Shown here: piece by piece, positions 9,104-19,906 of the stretch
Layout: each line of letters opens with the position of its first letter
Numbering within the stretch: the first letter of the stretch is position 1
Assembly: GCF_014133895.1 (NCBI RefSeq)
Contig: NC_050727.1
Location: 620,001 to 684,000, forward strand
Direction: 5' to 3'
DNA length: 64,000 nt
Origin: Torulaspora globosa
Taxonomy: Eukaryota; Ascomycota; Saccharomycetes; Saccharomycetales; Saccharomycetaceae
Translations under genes and position numbers: made by a program
Notes under the pieces: generated by a model
Seen by the model: only the letters and a program-made list of their open reading frames with translations
The model's database searches: none
What the model was told of the DNA's origin: nothing

Positions 9104-12100
9104 TCATTCAAAGAGCATCTTAATTTCTTCGATTCTTCTTTTCCTCCGCTCATCTTCATCAGCGTCCACTGCTTCTCCGATAGTTCTCTTGCGTTCCTGA
9201 ATGTGAAGCATTTTCTCCTCTATACTGTTTTCCATAATAAGCCGTATTACCTTGACGTTATTCGTCTGCCCGATTCTGTGTATTCTATCGATAGCCTGGT
9301 CCTCCATGCTGGGCGACCACCAAGGATCCATCATGAAAGCATGGGATGCGCATGTCAAGTTTAAACCAACTCCGCCCGCCTTCAGAGACAGCAGGAGAAT
9401 TTTCTGCCGACTGAGATCTTTGACTGAGAATTCCTGGAGTACACTGGATCTCTCCTTTAGGTTCAGCCTACCGTCAAACTTGTAAATCTTGGCCACGTTC
9501 GGAGGAAAAGCGTTTGAGAGCTCACGTTCAAGTATATCCAGGTAAGACGAAAACTGCGAGAAAACAACAACTTGCTCGCCGGCGGCTGTGTCCTGTAATA
9601 ATTTTAAATGCTTGAGTAATGCCAGAATTTTAGCAGGCTTTGAGCTTTCATTGTAAGGTACAAAAGTGAAGTTGCCCTCACTGTCCTGACATAGAGTCAA
9701 CAGAAACTTAGTCCTGAATAGTTCCCTGCAATTGGGACACCTCATCTCCAATTTCTTCTGTTTCTGAAAATCCAAATAGTCCTCAATACAAGGCTGACAA
9801 AAGGCATGACCGCACTCTAAGAACACAGCCGATTTTAAATTGATCGATTCTGTAGTGCAGATTGAACACTCAAGGCTTTCGAAGCTGTCTTTCGACCTGT
9901 ACTTTTCAGCTACTTGAGTGATAACGTCACTAATGTCTCCGTCGTCTTTAGGCTGGGAGCTGTCCTCTGAGTTTCCTAAAATGCTTTCTACATTAACTGA
10001 TTCATTAAACTGTTGTGCACCGTCTCTTAAATCCTCATCGTTTTCATCTTGAGATCCTAATAATGCTGCGTCGCAGCAAATCTGCCTTAGCCTTAATATG
10101 TGAACCAATATAGTGGAATACTTTTTGAGCAGGTCCCCATGAGCAAGTCCTGTTTTAACTGAGTTCTCTGCCTTGTCCAAAAAGTACTTGTATATTTTCT
10201 CTTGTGACGTATTGAATTGAATTTTCTCCACGATAACTTCCTTAGGTGGCAGTTCAACCAGTTTTTTTCCGTCTGCATCTCTCATCTCCTTCGTTCTTCT
10301 CAGGGACACAGGTCCTAAGATTGCGTTGACCAAGTCAAATGCCTGTTTGAACTGTTTTCTCTCGAACGGCTCCGATACGAACAGCTTCCAGTATCCGATT
10401 TGCGACCAAGGCTCCAGTCGCAGAAATTTGACTAAGCTGTATAAATCATCTAATCTGTTGATAATAGGAGTTCCTGTTAAAACCCACCGGCATTTGCTGG
10501 ATAACTGTAGTACTGCTTTCGATGTGGCTGTCATCCTATTTCTAATGGTATGGCCCTCATCAATAATAATACGGTAAAAATCTATTGAGAAAAGACCAGA
10601 TGTGCCTTCATTCTGGTGCAAGCTCTTTCCTTTACCAATTTTACTCCATTCACTCTGGACGATCCCATAAGTTGTTAATACCACCGTTGGAGGATTCTTT
10701 GTTTTTGTTAGCAGGGTTTTTAAACTGCTAACGTTACCTCCGTAGTATACCTCGCAATAAAAATCTGCCGCATTATTCGCTCTCTCAAATTCCGAACCCC
10801 ATTGGGTCAGAAGGGACATTGGAACGACAATGAGGGTCGTTTTGGCTGCATATGGCTTCCGAGAGGAATCCCGGCTTGCCTCTTCGAACATACCGCTCTT
10901 GTTGGCCAAATATTTTGCATCGAAGGGAGCTGAGAGAATCAAAGATAAAGCAGAAATTGTTTTACCCAAACCCATCTCATCTGAGAGGATTCCACCTTTT
11001 GTCATGGTCTTGAGCACTGGCCTGTCCATTGAGAACTCGCCGGTATGCAAGTTTGCATAGAAGAAACGTTCATTACTACTAAACTCTCGTTCTTGGCTCT
11101 TTTTTGATCGTTGAGCCGCCCAGGACATATCTCTTGGCCACTCAAACTGCTTCCATAGAGGGTTCATGGTGTTTTCGTTAACGCCTTCGACTTCACTTGA
11201 TGCTGAAAGTTTATCGTAGGCATGCTCTCTTTTCAGCATCCATGCTAGACCCTGCTTCTGGTAGCGTCTCAGATTCAGCTTGAACACATCGTTGGAGGGC
11301 TCATATTCAGGTAGCTTCTCGAGTGCTTCAACTGATTGCGTGGCATTATAAAATAGCTTAAGCTGATTTAAGTTTAGAGTCTCATCTTGGTGATTTGTTT
11401 CCTGACCTTGCTTTATGGTTCCATCCTTTCTAGCTTCCGACCAGCTTCCTTCACTCTCCAGATCAATAATCTCCGTCTCTCCGACTCCTCTTTCTTTCTC
11501 CTCAGTGTAAGGTGCTATGCGCAATCTGTCAAACAAAGCCAACAAACTTGTACGTCTAGATCTATGCTCTAACTCCTCCTGTGTTTCGACGATCGTCTGA
11601 CTGCCCTCCCATGTTCGCGCTCGCGAGTTTTTAGCAAAGGAAGTATTGTGAAATGACGATGTGGTTGGGTTAAAAAGTGCTGATGTGATAAAGCAATCAA
11701 GCTGTACAATAAAACTATCACCTATGCTTAGTCTCTTGTTGTCACAAAACACCATCGTTGCCTCGAAGAAAAAATCATCAATATTCATAAGTGGATAAAG
11801 GATTTGCGCAATATTCTCTGGTATCCTACCAAGCTCACGGTTATGCTGAGCATCAAAAACTTTGACGTAAGCTGCAAAAGCTGACTTTTTGTGACCAGAT
11901 GCGTCGTACAGCTTTGATAACTTCACTTCTCCGGCTGGCTTCGCTATACTCAGCTCTGATCCATACTTGAGGGGCTTCAACGTTGGTCTGGTCGCCATAA
12001 CGTTCATTTGCAGTGATCCAATGAATCTTTTCCAGCTTACTGAAGGCTTCAGCCTCTTCGGCGAAGGATACCTGGTGTTCTTCTCAGCAGGCTCAGGAGA

Positions 12101-12523
12101 CACTGATTGTTGTGATATTTCGAATATTGGAGTTGTCAAAGACTCGGGAAGAGATTTCCTTGAAGGGCTTGACAAGTTCCCTGCTTTCGATGCCTCCTCA
12201 AAATAGTGACCGATAGCGCTTGAAATTACATCTCCAGAATGAGCGTATTGCTTACATAGACCAATCGCCATCTCAAGCGAAATGTCTGGTACTATGTTTC
12301 TCAGCTTGCTGACGTTCTGTGAAACTACATTATCGTCGTTCCCATCTCTTGATTCTACATGTTCGCTGACTCCGTTTGCGGTAGCCTCTTCAGCTTCGCC
12401 GTTTGAGAAGAGGAAGGACTTATTATCCTCCAGTACCTGATTGAACTTGGGCAGACTTTCTTGCGACGACTCAAGCTCGTCCCTAAAAAATCGTTTCCTC
12501 TCTTCCTTTTCATCCGTACTCAT
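9104..12523 (-). CDS. RAD5: Rad5: SNF2-family translocase and RING E3 ubiquitin ligase
   Basis: A 1139-residue protein of error-free post-replication repair. It polyubiquitinates PCNA with Ubc13-Mms2 and remodels stalled forks. A HIRAN domain lies around residues 150-310. The SNF2 ATPase has Walker A DEMGLGKT near 515 and DEGH near 654. A C3HC4 RING is inserted near 883-931 (CSICT...CGHAFC...CPNC), and helicase motif VI HRIGQ is near 1083. This arrangement, with the RING inside the helicase, is diagnostic. Length agrees with S. cerevisiae (1169). Two MCB sites lie 114-148 bp upstream. Confidence 0.97.
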   Translation of the reverse strand: MSTDEKEERKRFFRDELESSQESLPKFNQVLEDNKSFLFSNGEAEEATANGVSEHVESRDGNDDNVVSQNVSKLRNIVPDISLEMAIGLCKQYAHSGDVISSAIGHYFEEASKAGNLSSPSRKSLPESLTTPIFEISQQSVSPEPAEKNTRYPSPKRLKPSVSWKRFIGSLQMNVMATRPTLKPLKYGSELSIAKPAGEVKLSKLYDASGHKKSAFAAYVKVFDAQHNRELGRIPENIAQILYPLMNIDDFFFEATMVFCDNKRLSIGDSFIVQLDCFITSALFNPTTSSFHNTSFAKNSRARTWEGSQTIVETQEELEHRSRRTSLLALFDRLRIAPYTEEKERGVGETEIIDLESEGSWSEARKDGTIKQGQETNHQDETLNLNQLKLFYNATQSVEALEKLPEYEPSNDVFKLNLRRYQKQGLAWMLKREHAYDKLSASSEVEGVNENTMNPLWKQFEWPRDMSWAAQRSKKSQEREFSSNERFFYANLHTGEFSMDRPVLKTMTKGGILSDEMGLGKTISALSLILSAPFDAKYLANKSGMFEEASRDSSRKPYAAKTTLIVVPMSLLTQWGSEFERANNAADFYCEVYYGGNVSSLKTLLTKTKNPPTVVLTTYGIVQSEWSKIGKGKSLHQNEGTSGLFSIDFYRIIIDEGHTIRNRMTATSKAVLQLSSKCRWVLTGTPIINRLDDLYSLVKFLRLEPWSQIGYWKLFVSEPFERKQFKQAFDLVNAILGPVSLRRTKEMRDADGKKLVELPPKEVIVEKIQFNTSQEKIYKYFLDKAENSVKTGLAHGDLLKKYSTILVHILRLRQICCDAALLGSQDENDEDLRDGAQQFNESVNVESILGNSEDSSQPKDDGDISDVITQVAEKYRSKDSFESLECSICTTESINLKSAVFLECGHAFCQPCIEDYLDFQKQKKLEMRCPNCRELFRTKFLLTLCQDSEGNFTFVPYNESSKPAKILALLKHLKLLQDTAAGEQVVVFSQFSSYLDILERELSNAFPPNVAKIYKFDGRLNLKERSSVLQEFSVKDLSRQKILLLSLKAGGVGLNLTCASHAFMMDPWWSPSMEDQAIDRIHRIGQTNNVKVIRLIMENSIEEKMLHIQERKRTIGEAVDADEDERRKRRIEEIKMLFE

Positions 12524-12623
12524 TTCGACTGATACACTCTTTCACGAGCATAGATCATCATCCGAGACTATTTCCGTACTTCTAATCTGCTGCTATGGCC
12601 AACATTAACTTGCCACCATCTGA

Positions 12624-12646
12624 ATCAACGCGGTTAACGCGTTGAT
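12624..12646. repeat. Perfect 9-bp inverted repeat overlapping an MCB
   Basis: Arms ATCAACGCG and CGCGTTGAT are separated by GTTAA. The right arm with its flanking A contains ACGCGT. It lies about 100-125 bp upstream of the RAD5 start. Confidence 0.8.
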
Positions 12647-12671
12647 CGGCGATAAACGTACCCGTACGCGT
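12637..12671. promoter_or_regulatory. Paired MCB (MluI cell-cycle box) sites upstream of RAD5
   Basis: The palindromic hexamer ACGCGT occurs at 12637-12642 and 12666-12671, 114 and 143 bp upstream of the RAD5 ATG. Paired MCBs at this distance are the signature of MBF (Mbp1-Swi6) control, which drives replication and repair genes at G1/S. Control of RAD5 is inferred. Confidence 0.65.
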
Positions 12672-13103
12672 TGCAAGAAGGGTAACAATCAGAAAGACTG
12701 AATATGAAGGGTGAATCAAACTTCTACCCTGACGTCAGCTTAACGTCTATCAGGAGAAGATCTTCCTATCATTGCTTTGCGGTAGCGTAATGTTCCTTCA
12801 AGAGGTCTGTTGCCTCTTAAACCGTTCTGTTCTTGTCGTAGCGAAGATGCGTTTCGAGAGATGAGGTTCAAATCTGCCTGAAAAGCAAATGCAGAGCCTG
12901 AAGACCTCCTGCTTTTCCCCATGCTGCTCAAAGCCCAAGACTTGCGCCATTCATGGCAAGAGCACATCTTGCCGCTCATATAACCCCTCTCACTGTTTCA
13001 ACTCAACATATTGGAACTTGTGCAAGGCCGACCAACGTATCAGATTGCACTATAACTTCTAGAAATCACTGACTCACATTTGTAGTGGTGGCAAATGATC
13101 GTC

Positions 13104-13197
13104 AAGCTGGGCGGTAGCCGCCCAGCTTTAAATGAACAGCGGCTTTTAGCGGATCTGTTACCCGCCATATGCGGGTAATCCTTAGCTAGCAAGCTAA
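13104..13197. repeat. Three successive inverted repeats upstream of DLT1
   Basis: 13104-13128 has 11-bp perfect arms around TAG (AAGCTGGGCGG / CCGCCCAGCTT). 13158-13178 has 8-bp arms around CATAT (TTACCCGC / GCGGGTAA). 13182-13197 has 6-bp arms around AGCA (TTAGCT / AGCTAA). They lie 150-243 bp before the DLT1 start. The first two have CGG/CCG half-sites like those bound by zinc-cluster transcription factors. Confidence 0.75.
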
Positions 13198-13346
13198 ACC
13201 TATAACTACTTTGAACAATGAGACCTCATAGATAGCTAGCAAATAAGTTATCTGAAGGGTGCTTGTTCATTGCACTCAAGAGATATGAGCTTGGCTGCCG
13301 GATTGGACTGTGGCACATCTCCATAGAGCGATCTGTTTAGAGTCAA

Positions 13347-14297
13347 ATGAAGAGCTACGTGGTGAAATGGCGACTCTGGATTTACAGGGGGTCCATAGCT
13401 ATTGCTATGGTTTTTCTCGTGGGCTTCTCAATCGTGCTACCAATTGATTGTATCGCTCAAGCTGCCGAGTCTTTCAACAATGCGTGGAATACTTTCATTG
13501 TTGTGGGAGCATTGGTCGCCTTTGCAGTCGCTTGTGTTATTATAATCGTTGCAAGAATCATATTTTACAGGAGTTGCAAACAGCACATACCGAGGTGGTA
13601 CTTGCCCTTTGCGCCAGGCGATCTTCCGCACCGGGGGAGTCGGAAGTTGGTCTTGACAAACATGGAGAGGTCTAGAGAACTAAGCACTTTGTTCAAGCGA
13701 CCTAAAGATCCTGTTATACACGCTGGTATGGAGCCTCCAATACGATGCGATGATAAGGCGTATGAAAAGTTGTTTCCCGAATATTTAAACTACGCAAGTT
13801 GTATCAAGGTCGTTGCTGATAGACTGAAATATCAAGGTATTTTTCTCAATAATGCGGATTTGAAGATGGGATTGGATGAAACATTTTCCGATGTAGTGAG
13901 AAACCAGTTTATGGATACGGAAGATAAGTTCCAAATGGAAAATGCTCAAAAGCTCATTGATATTTACGAAATGATGCGGTATTCCAACGAAGAAGTAACT
14001 AGATCCCAATTTGTCGATTTCGTATCGCTGGCGATATATTTTGTGGATATTTCGCTGACGATGGATAAGAAATTGCCCCATTTGAAACAGATTAACACCA
14101 CATCGCGACTTCAGTTTAACGTTGATGACGAAGATTGGGAAAGGAAGATTTCAAGGACCCCTACTGGCTACTTCAATAATGAGTCCGACAAATTCGATTA
14201 CGTGCCATACGCGGATTCTTCATCGGTCTTGAGAAGGACTTTTACCGGCCGGTCTTTTATCAAACCGACGTCCACTAGCTCTCATTCTGGTCATTGA
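13347..14297 (+). CDS. DLT1: Dlt1-like membrane protein of unknown function
   Basis: A 316-residue protein with two hydrophobic spans near the N-terminus (about residues 14-34 and 49-72). A short basic stretch and a mainly helical cytosol-type domain follow. This matches S. cerevisiae Dlt1 (YMR126C, 342 residues, 'defect at low temperature'), whose biochemical role is not established. It lies between SAS2/RAD5 and STO1 on the expected strand. The first ATG is used. Confidence 0.85.
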   Translation: MKSYVVKWRLWIYRGSIAIAMVFLVGFSIVLPIDCIAQAAESFNNAWNTFIVVGALVAFAVACVIIIVARIIFYRSCKQHIPRWYLPFAPGDLPHRGSRKLVLTNMERSRELSTLFKRPKDPVIHAGMEPPIRCDDKAYEKLFPEYLNYASCIKVVADRLKYQGIFLNNADLKMGLDETFSDVVRNQFMDTEDKFQMENAQKLIDIYEMMRYSNEEVTRSQFVDFVSLAIYFVDISLTMDKKLPHLKQINTTSRLQFNVDDEDWERKISRTPTGYFNNESDKFDYVPYADSSSVLRRTFTGRSFIKPTSTSSHSGH

Positions 14298-14468
14298 GCT
14301 TCCATATGCCAAACCCGCAAACAACACTTGCCTGACTACAACACCATATATGGATAGTTCTATGTAATTTAAGACGCACCCTGTGCGCTTTGACGATCGA
14401 TGCACCAGAATTCGTATTAGCCTAGGCCCTGGCTTGTCGCTTTGATTCCTTTCTGGAAAACATCGTTT

Positions 14469-17356
14469 CTAGATCTGGTAAATCTCATCGATCCAGGTCA
14501 AAAACTGATTTCTCGTTTGTTGATGAGGAACAGCGGTACTCAAACCCTCTCTTAGTTTATCTGCCAGAGGCCTATATTGAGCAGCGTATTTTCTTAGTAT
14601 ACTTTTGATGAAGCTCACTGACGTTTCGTACTTCCAGATCAAATCCAATCTGGGCAGTTCTTCCTCCAGATCTATTTCCATATCATCAGATATTGTGGGA
14701 CAGACAATTTCCTCTTCTGCTGGAACCTGTAGTTGGGCGATGGTTTCATTAGTAATGATACAAAGACGCTCGAAAACGTACTCAAGGCACTCGACATTAT
14801 TTGAGTGCTGTGATAGATTCCTGAATGTTGACTCAATCGACGTTCCGTCAACTAAGCCGTTGTTTTTATTGTCGTATTCCGTGAAGGAGAAAGCAAATAT
14901 CGCTTCAGGCTTGATCAATCCTGCGTGCTTAAAGGCGTCAGAAATAAGGAAACCGTTTTGAGAATTGGAGTTCCAAAACCTCAGGACAGCTTCCACAGTT
15001 AAAAACTCCTTAGCATCGTTGTCCATCTGCAGCTTTCCGAAGATTGTTGCCATATCATCCTTCAAGTCAGAAATATATTTGTTAGCGTGCGACAGCGATC
15101 TGCTCCCAGAATAGACAACAGTTTGAACTAACAATACAATAACAAAACGATCGAAATCACGGATTACTGCACCGTATTTCTGCTTCATATCGTCTAAAAT
15201 GGTTTCCAGTTCTATGACTTCCCTCACATCGTTGGCTTTATGAATGTAGTCCAAAATCTGGCGGACTTCTTCATGGAAAGGCACAGACTCCTGCATGAAA
15301 TATAGCGAGTTCTTCTTAATTTCCTCGATGTCGACGACATGCGCTTCTGAGAACAGAGATTGGTAAAATTCGTGCACTTGTTCTCGTGGAACATAAGAAC
15401 TATCAAGATATTTCTTGAACTCCTCTGGAAGACTATCTTCGACATCCAAAGTATTGGAAGTTAGTCGAAGTTCCTTGCGGATCAGATTTTTAGCAAAATT
15501 TAATTTCGCACAGTAAAAGCTCTTACCAAACCTAATTGAATCATCTTCCCACTCCTTCCATTTCCATGAAAAATTGAAGTTACTCATCTGAATTGAAAAC
15601 CAATCCAGGTATCTGGACTTTAGCTCTAGGTCGAGATTATCCAAATTGTTGTAAAAGAATCTGAAAGCACGACCGAAAACCGGCGCAATAGCCTTTGGAG
15701 AGTTTTGACAAATCTCAACCAAGAGAGTGTAAAAATAAGCAAATGGCTGAGATACATCTGGCAGTTTAAAAATCAGGCCCAAAATTGTTTCGATAGCAAG
15801 GTCCTCAATCTTGAAGGTCGTGGCCAAGGGGTTCTCCTCGTACGTTGCGGCCAATTGAGCAATTGATTCACCTGGCTCGGCGAAGATGCCAGGTTTGAAA
15901 AATAAGTCCAACGTAATCACTTGTCTTGCCACCTCTTTTCTATTGAATTCCATGCTTTCTGTGATATCAATAATAATATCGTTAAGTAGTTGGCCTGCAT
16001 AGGTAGTCACTGGGACGACTGTCTCAAAATCACCTGCAGAATTTGGCAAATAAACGTGGAAGGCATACCTAGGATTCTTCCACATGCTGTCAACAGAGCC
16101 GAAACCCATATCAAGCCCACTGAAAGGTTTCAGAATTTCCGCCGAAGGCAATTCGAAGGCTTCGTTGAACCCATGTTCATTTTTTTGCTCTGGTAATAGA
16201 TGTCGCAAGTCAGGGAACAAGCGAGAAAGCTGCTCCATATTGTTCGCCAATGCACGCTTAACATTTGACAGGACGCCTTCTACTAACTCGTAGCTTTCAT
16301 ACGGACTATTCTTGTTGTATTCCTTCAGCAAACTAATATCAGTCTTTTTGACTTCGTATTCGCTTTCGACAAAAGAGATCATCTCTTCCACTCTATTTTG
16401 GAGATTTTCATCTTCTCTGTTGAAGAAAAATAAGTAAGGAATGTTCAACAATGTATTTGTGTAAAGTTCTTCCGACAAAGCATTTCTTTTCGAACCCTCC
16501 ATCTTATTCAATTCAACACTTAACTGAAAAAACTTCTGGTAGAGCCCTAACGGGTCATCCTTTAAGAGAATTGGCGATAATAGCGACAGGAATCTAAGTA
16601 ACAGTTTAGCCTTGTTCCAAGGTCCCGTCTCATTTGATCTCACTTCGAAATTCTCATCAATACTCTCTTTACAGCAATTCTGCAATTCCTCGAAGAAGTA
16701 ATTGATCACGCTCTTGGCAGCCACCTCGTTTCTACCGTTCACTACCATGGTTAAGAGAGCGATAGCAGGCTGCTTATGAGGCTGCTCGAGAACAACAGCA
16801 CGGAACGTTTTTAACAAGGCGTTGTTAAAATAGTCTTCGTGTCCATACTCGTTGACTATGGCATCACTCAAAAATTTGATGTCCTCTTCAAATGCCTTGA
16901 CCGATTCACCAATTGTTCTGATATCTGGCATCATTTCCTTGCAAAGTTGCACAACTGGCGGAAGCCTCTGTCTCTTGGGAACACGAGGTCTAAAATCACG
17001 GTATCCCTCATCCTCGTCGAAATCTAAAGGTAAAATCATCTTCTGTTAGTTTTCTGATGATGGCCGGCTAGCAAGATGTCAGGTTTCCCAAAGGTCTGTG
17101 AACGATTTTATCCAGAATCTCACAAACTTCTCTCTCTTTATCTCCAATCAAGTGAGCTGCAGGATCAATATGCCACAAAAGCTGGGACTGCATCCTTAAT
17201 TGGGCGACACCATTTACTGGCACTGACGCGCCTGAAAAAGCTAAGCTCGGTGCTTGACGAAAAATTCAGCATGCGAAAAGTCTGGAGGTAAATAACCCAT
17301 GAGACCCATTAGGTAAAAATAGCAAACATACCAGCTCTTCTTTTCTTGCCAAACAT
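14469..17356 (-). CDS. STO1: Sto1/Cbc1, large subunit of the nuclear cap-binding complex (spliced)
   Basis: The coding sequence is complement(join(14469..17023,17332..17356)), 859 residues. A 25-nt first exon encodes MFGKKRRA plus the first base of an Asp codon, then joins DFDEDEGYRDFRPR. S. cerevisiae Sto1 (861 residues) begins almost identically, and its intron is at the same place. The protein is an all-helical MIF4G-type HEAT repeat scaffold. With Cbc2 it binds the m7G cap of nascent RNA polymerase II transcripts and aids splicing and export. An apparent in-frame ATG just inside the intron (17039) is a false start. Confidence 0.95.
17024..17331 (-). other. Intron of STO1
   Basis: 308 nt. 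The donor is GTATGT starting at 17331. The likely branch site is AACTAAC at 17045-17051, one base off the canonical TACTAAC. The acceptor is TTTAG ending at 17024. The reading frame is restored across the junction (GAT, Asp). Confidence 0.9.
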
Positions 17357-17506
17357 TGCAAAGGGTCTCTCTAAGCTCTATATGAGCCTTCTTTCCTTCT
17401 TTATGGCAAGGGTGTCTTATTGACTTACTATATCATATATAGTGTAGATTGCATACTGGGCTTGATTTTTTTCTTCAAATGCGCAGTGTCACGTACCAAA
17501 TGATTT

Positions 17507-19732
17507 CTACTTACTTACTGACAGTTGGTCTTTAAGCTGTGATACCTCAGCGTCTTTCAGTGCTAGTTGATCGTTTAATGCGGATATCTTCTGTAGAAGT
17601 TCGATGGAGCTAGGCTTAGCGCCGTTTTCCGTCAGCAAAACTTGCTCTTCGGCGATAAACCTCTTCAGACGCTCGTTGTTCAGCTGTTGAATAAGTTCTA
17701 CAATCTTGGATGACTTTTTGCGCAGTTCAGTCTCGAAGTCTGCTAAAGAGAATGGATTTTCCCCCTGGGTAGCTTCATTGGAGTTCTTCAGTTGTTCTTC
17801 AAGTACAGTCTCTCTTTTTATTGATTCTGCTAGTTCCATGGAAACGAGTGTTAGCTCACTCATCAACTCTTTGTTTTCAGATAGAATATGCAGCTGCTCC
17901 CCCGAGATCGTGATAGTTTTGAACTTATTTATCTCAAGTAGCTCATCCTCTTCGGCGAAACTTGGCACATAAGGTTTCCCTAATGTGTTGTCGAATATAA
18001 ATGCGTCGGGATCGTCTTGCGCTTCAGAACTTTTCGCAAGTCTGTCTTCGCTCCCATTGTTCTTGTATCTTCCCAGTGCTGGGCCGCCTTCTCTGTTGCG
18101 CACCAATGTATAATGAGAAGATTCTGAATTCGGTATGCTGTTCATACTCAGGCGACTGGAGCTCTTATTCAGAGCTATTTGAGAGTCGTTTTCCTTGTTC
18201 AAGCTGCTCGTTGATAGCTTCCTCAAAAACTCTTTGGCTTTTATCATAGAGGAGCGTTTTGCTCTTCTCTCTGTGCTTGCCATTTCAGTTAGAGTATCAT
18301 CTCTCAAAGAAGCGTCTTTATCTTCAGCGAGCGCCTCAGTGGGATCATGTTGTCCTGCTGTGGGGAACTCCTGGGCAGTAACGAACATGCTCCTATTCTT
18401 TTCCTCCAGCTGGTACATTCCACTCGGATTCGCAAGCCTTCGCTTCTCCGGAGAATCACTGAAAACTGACACGAACGTTCCCATTGAAACTCTGTTATGC
18501 AAATCGACCTTGGTTGTCGTACTGTGGTCATCCACGGAGAGCGATCGCAGCCCATTCTCTAGCGTCGGAGATGGATCAAGGTCTATATCCTTTTTGTCCA
18601 CGGCCAACCTCTGCTGGCCAGAAGCCTGCTCTTCCTTTGGTAGTTCTGTCTTTTTCTCCTTCTGAGTCAATTCTTGCCTTATGAGAGCTTCCTGCTCTCT
18701 GAACACCCGTTCTTTCTCCCACAGTTCTCTCTCTCTCTCTGCCAGAAGCCGTTCCTTCTCTCTCAAGTCCTTCTGCTGCGGGGCAGACAACTGTATGACG
18801 TTCAATTGACCTCTCGTATCGTCTCTAGCGGTTGGGGCTGCCTTCACAGGTTGCGGTGGCAAGTTATCTGACGACAAACCATGCGGTTGTCCGTAGGCCT
18901 GTTGCTGGGGCCGCGGTTGGAAGTTATTTACACCCGGCCTCATGTTTGGAGGTCTTACATTGGGCGACATGAGTGACATGGCACGCGGTCCGCCAACCGC
19001 CCCAGGCATGGGCCGATGGTTTGTGGGGCCGTAAAACGTACCTCTTTCGGGCTGAGCCGGTGGATGCATCATCGGACGTGATGGATCGCCAGCGTAAGGG
19101 GGCGGTGCTAGAAACCCCGGGTACATTTGATTCGGCTGTCTCATTGGATTGACGCTGCTATAGCCCTGCAAAGACATGGATCGGGCGTCGTTTGGTGTCT
19201 TCTGCGCTCTTGCCATCGCATTCATTGCAGATTTCTTCTGTGCTGTCAGATGTTTCCTGTACTCGACGTTGTTCATATTGCTATGTTCTCTGGTCACCAA
19301 AGTCGGAATTATAGGTGCTGTATCGCCCCCATAGCCGTATCTTTCACCACCCTTATTGCCGGAAGTCCTGATGTCGTTATACGTCATCATCGACATGCTA
19401 TCATCCACAATCACCTCCTCATCTTCCTCCTTACCACCAAAACCGCCTTTACTCCTGCCATGATGCATCTTGGGTCCCTTGTGTCTGAAAAAACTCGATA
19501 AAGATTTTTGATTCAGCGAATAAGCTCTCCTCTCCGTTTCTTCGGGCCAAGGTCCACCGGAATACGGCTGTTGCTGGGGCATTCGATTCTGCATTCTTGG
19601 ATATGGCTGCCGTGGCTGCGGAGGTCCTCTCGGTATCTCCTGAGAAACATCGATATTACCTACGTCACTCTGGAGAAGATCTCTTCGCATTTGGCCTCTC
19701 GAAGAGGTCATAGCAGACATTCCAGCATCCAT
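17507..19732 (-). CDS. EPO1: Epo1-like septin/ER-tethering protein (YMR124W/YLR031W family)
   Basis: A 741-residue, mostly disordered protein. The first 320 residues are rich in Pro, Gln, Met and Gly. A charged coiled coil with KEKERLLAERERELWEKE lies around 325-365, then a Ser-rich linker. Another coiled coil (about 630-741) reaches the C-terminus. S. cerevisiae Epo1 (943 residues) links cortical ER to septins at the bud neck and has the ohnolog YLR031W. Assignment is by composition, N-terminal MDAGMSAM-type start and position between STO1 and PKR1. It is shorter than Epo1. Confidence 0.8.
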   Translation of the reverse strand: MDAGMSAMTSSRGQMRRDLLQSDVGNIDVSQEIPRGPPQPRQPYPRMQNRMPQQQPYSGGPWPEETERRAYSLNQKSLSSFFRHKGPKMHHGRSKGGFGGKEEDEEVIVDDSMSMMTYNDIRTSGNKGGERYGYGGDTAPIIPTLVTREHSNMNNVEYRKHLTAQKKSAMNAMARAQKTPNDARSMSLQGYSSVNPMRQPNQMYPGFLAPPPYAGDPSRPMMHPPAQPERGTFYGPTNHRPMPGAVGGPRAMSLMSPNVRPPNMRPGVNNFQPRPQQQAYGQPHGLSSDNLPPQPVKAAPTARDDTRGQLNVIQLSAPQQKDLREKERLLAERERELWEKERVFREQEALIRQELTQKEKKTELPKEEQASGQQRLAVDKKDIDLDPSPTLENGLRSLSVDDHSTTTKVDLHNRVSMGTFVSVFSDSPEKRRLANPSGMYQLEEKNRSMFVTAQEFPTAGQHDPTEALAEDKDASLRDDTLTEMASTERRAKRSSMIKAKEFLRKLSTSSLNKENDSQIALNKSSSRLSMNSIPNSESSHYTLVRNREGGPALGRYKNNGSEDRLAKSSEAQDDPDAFIFDNTLGKPYVPSFAEEDELLEINKFKTITISGEQLHILSENKELMSELTLVSMELAESIKRETVLEEQLKNSNEATQGENPFSLADFETELRKKSSKIVELIQQLNNERLKRFIAEEQVLLTENGAKPSSIELLQKISALNDQLALKDAEVSQLKDQLSVSK

Positions 19733-19906
19733 ATTAGCCCTTATTGTGCCAAATTTATCTGCTATGTAAAATACAGGCCTTCTAACGTAGCCATGGAAAA
19801 CCCGACGCCAGAAAAATATACACTTAAATACAGATAAAAACGTAAAGAAAGCAGATGGTTGATTCTGAGACCAACGATTGACTATCTCTACATGCTACAC
19901 AGTTTA

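Larger units (their letters stand above)
12524..13346. other. Divergent intergenic region RAD5-DLT1 rich in inverted repeats
   Basis: 823 bp without a supported gene. The RAD5-proximal part carries two MCB elements and a 23-bp palindrome. The DLT1-proximal part carries three successive inverted repeats (13104-13197). The open frames here are under 80 codons and do not resemble protein. Confidence 0.65.
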
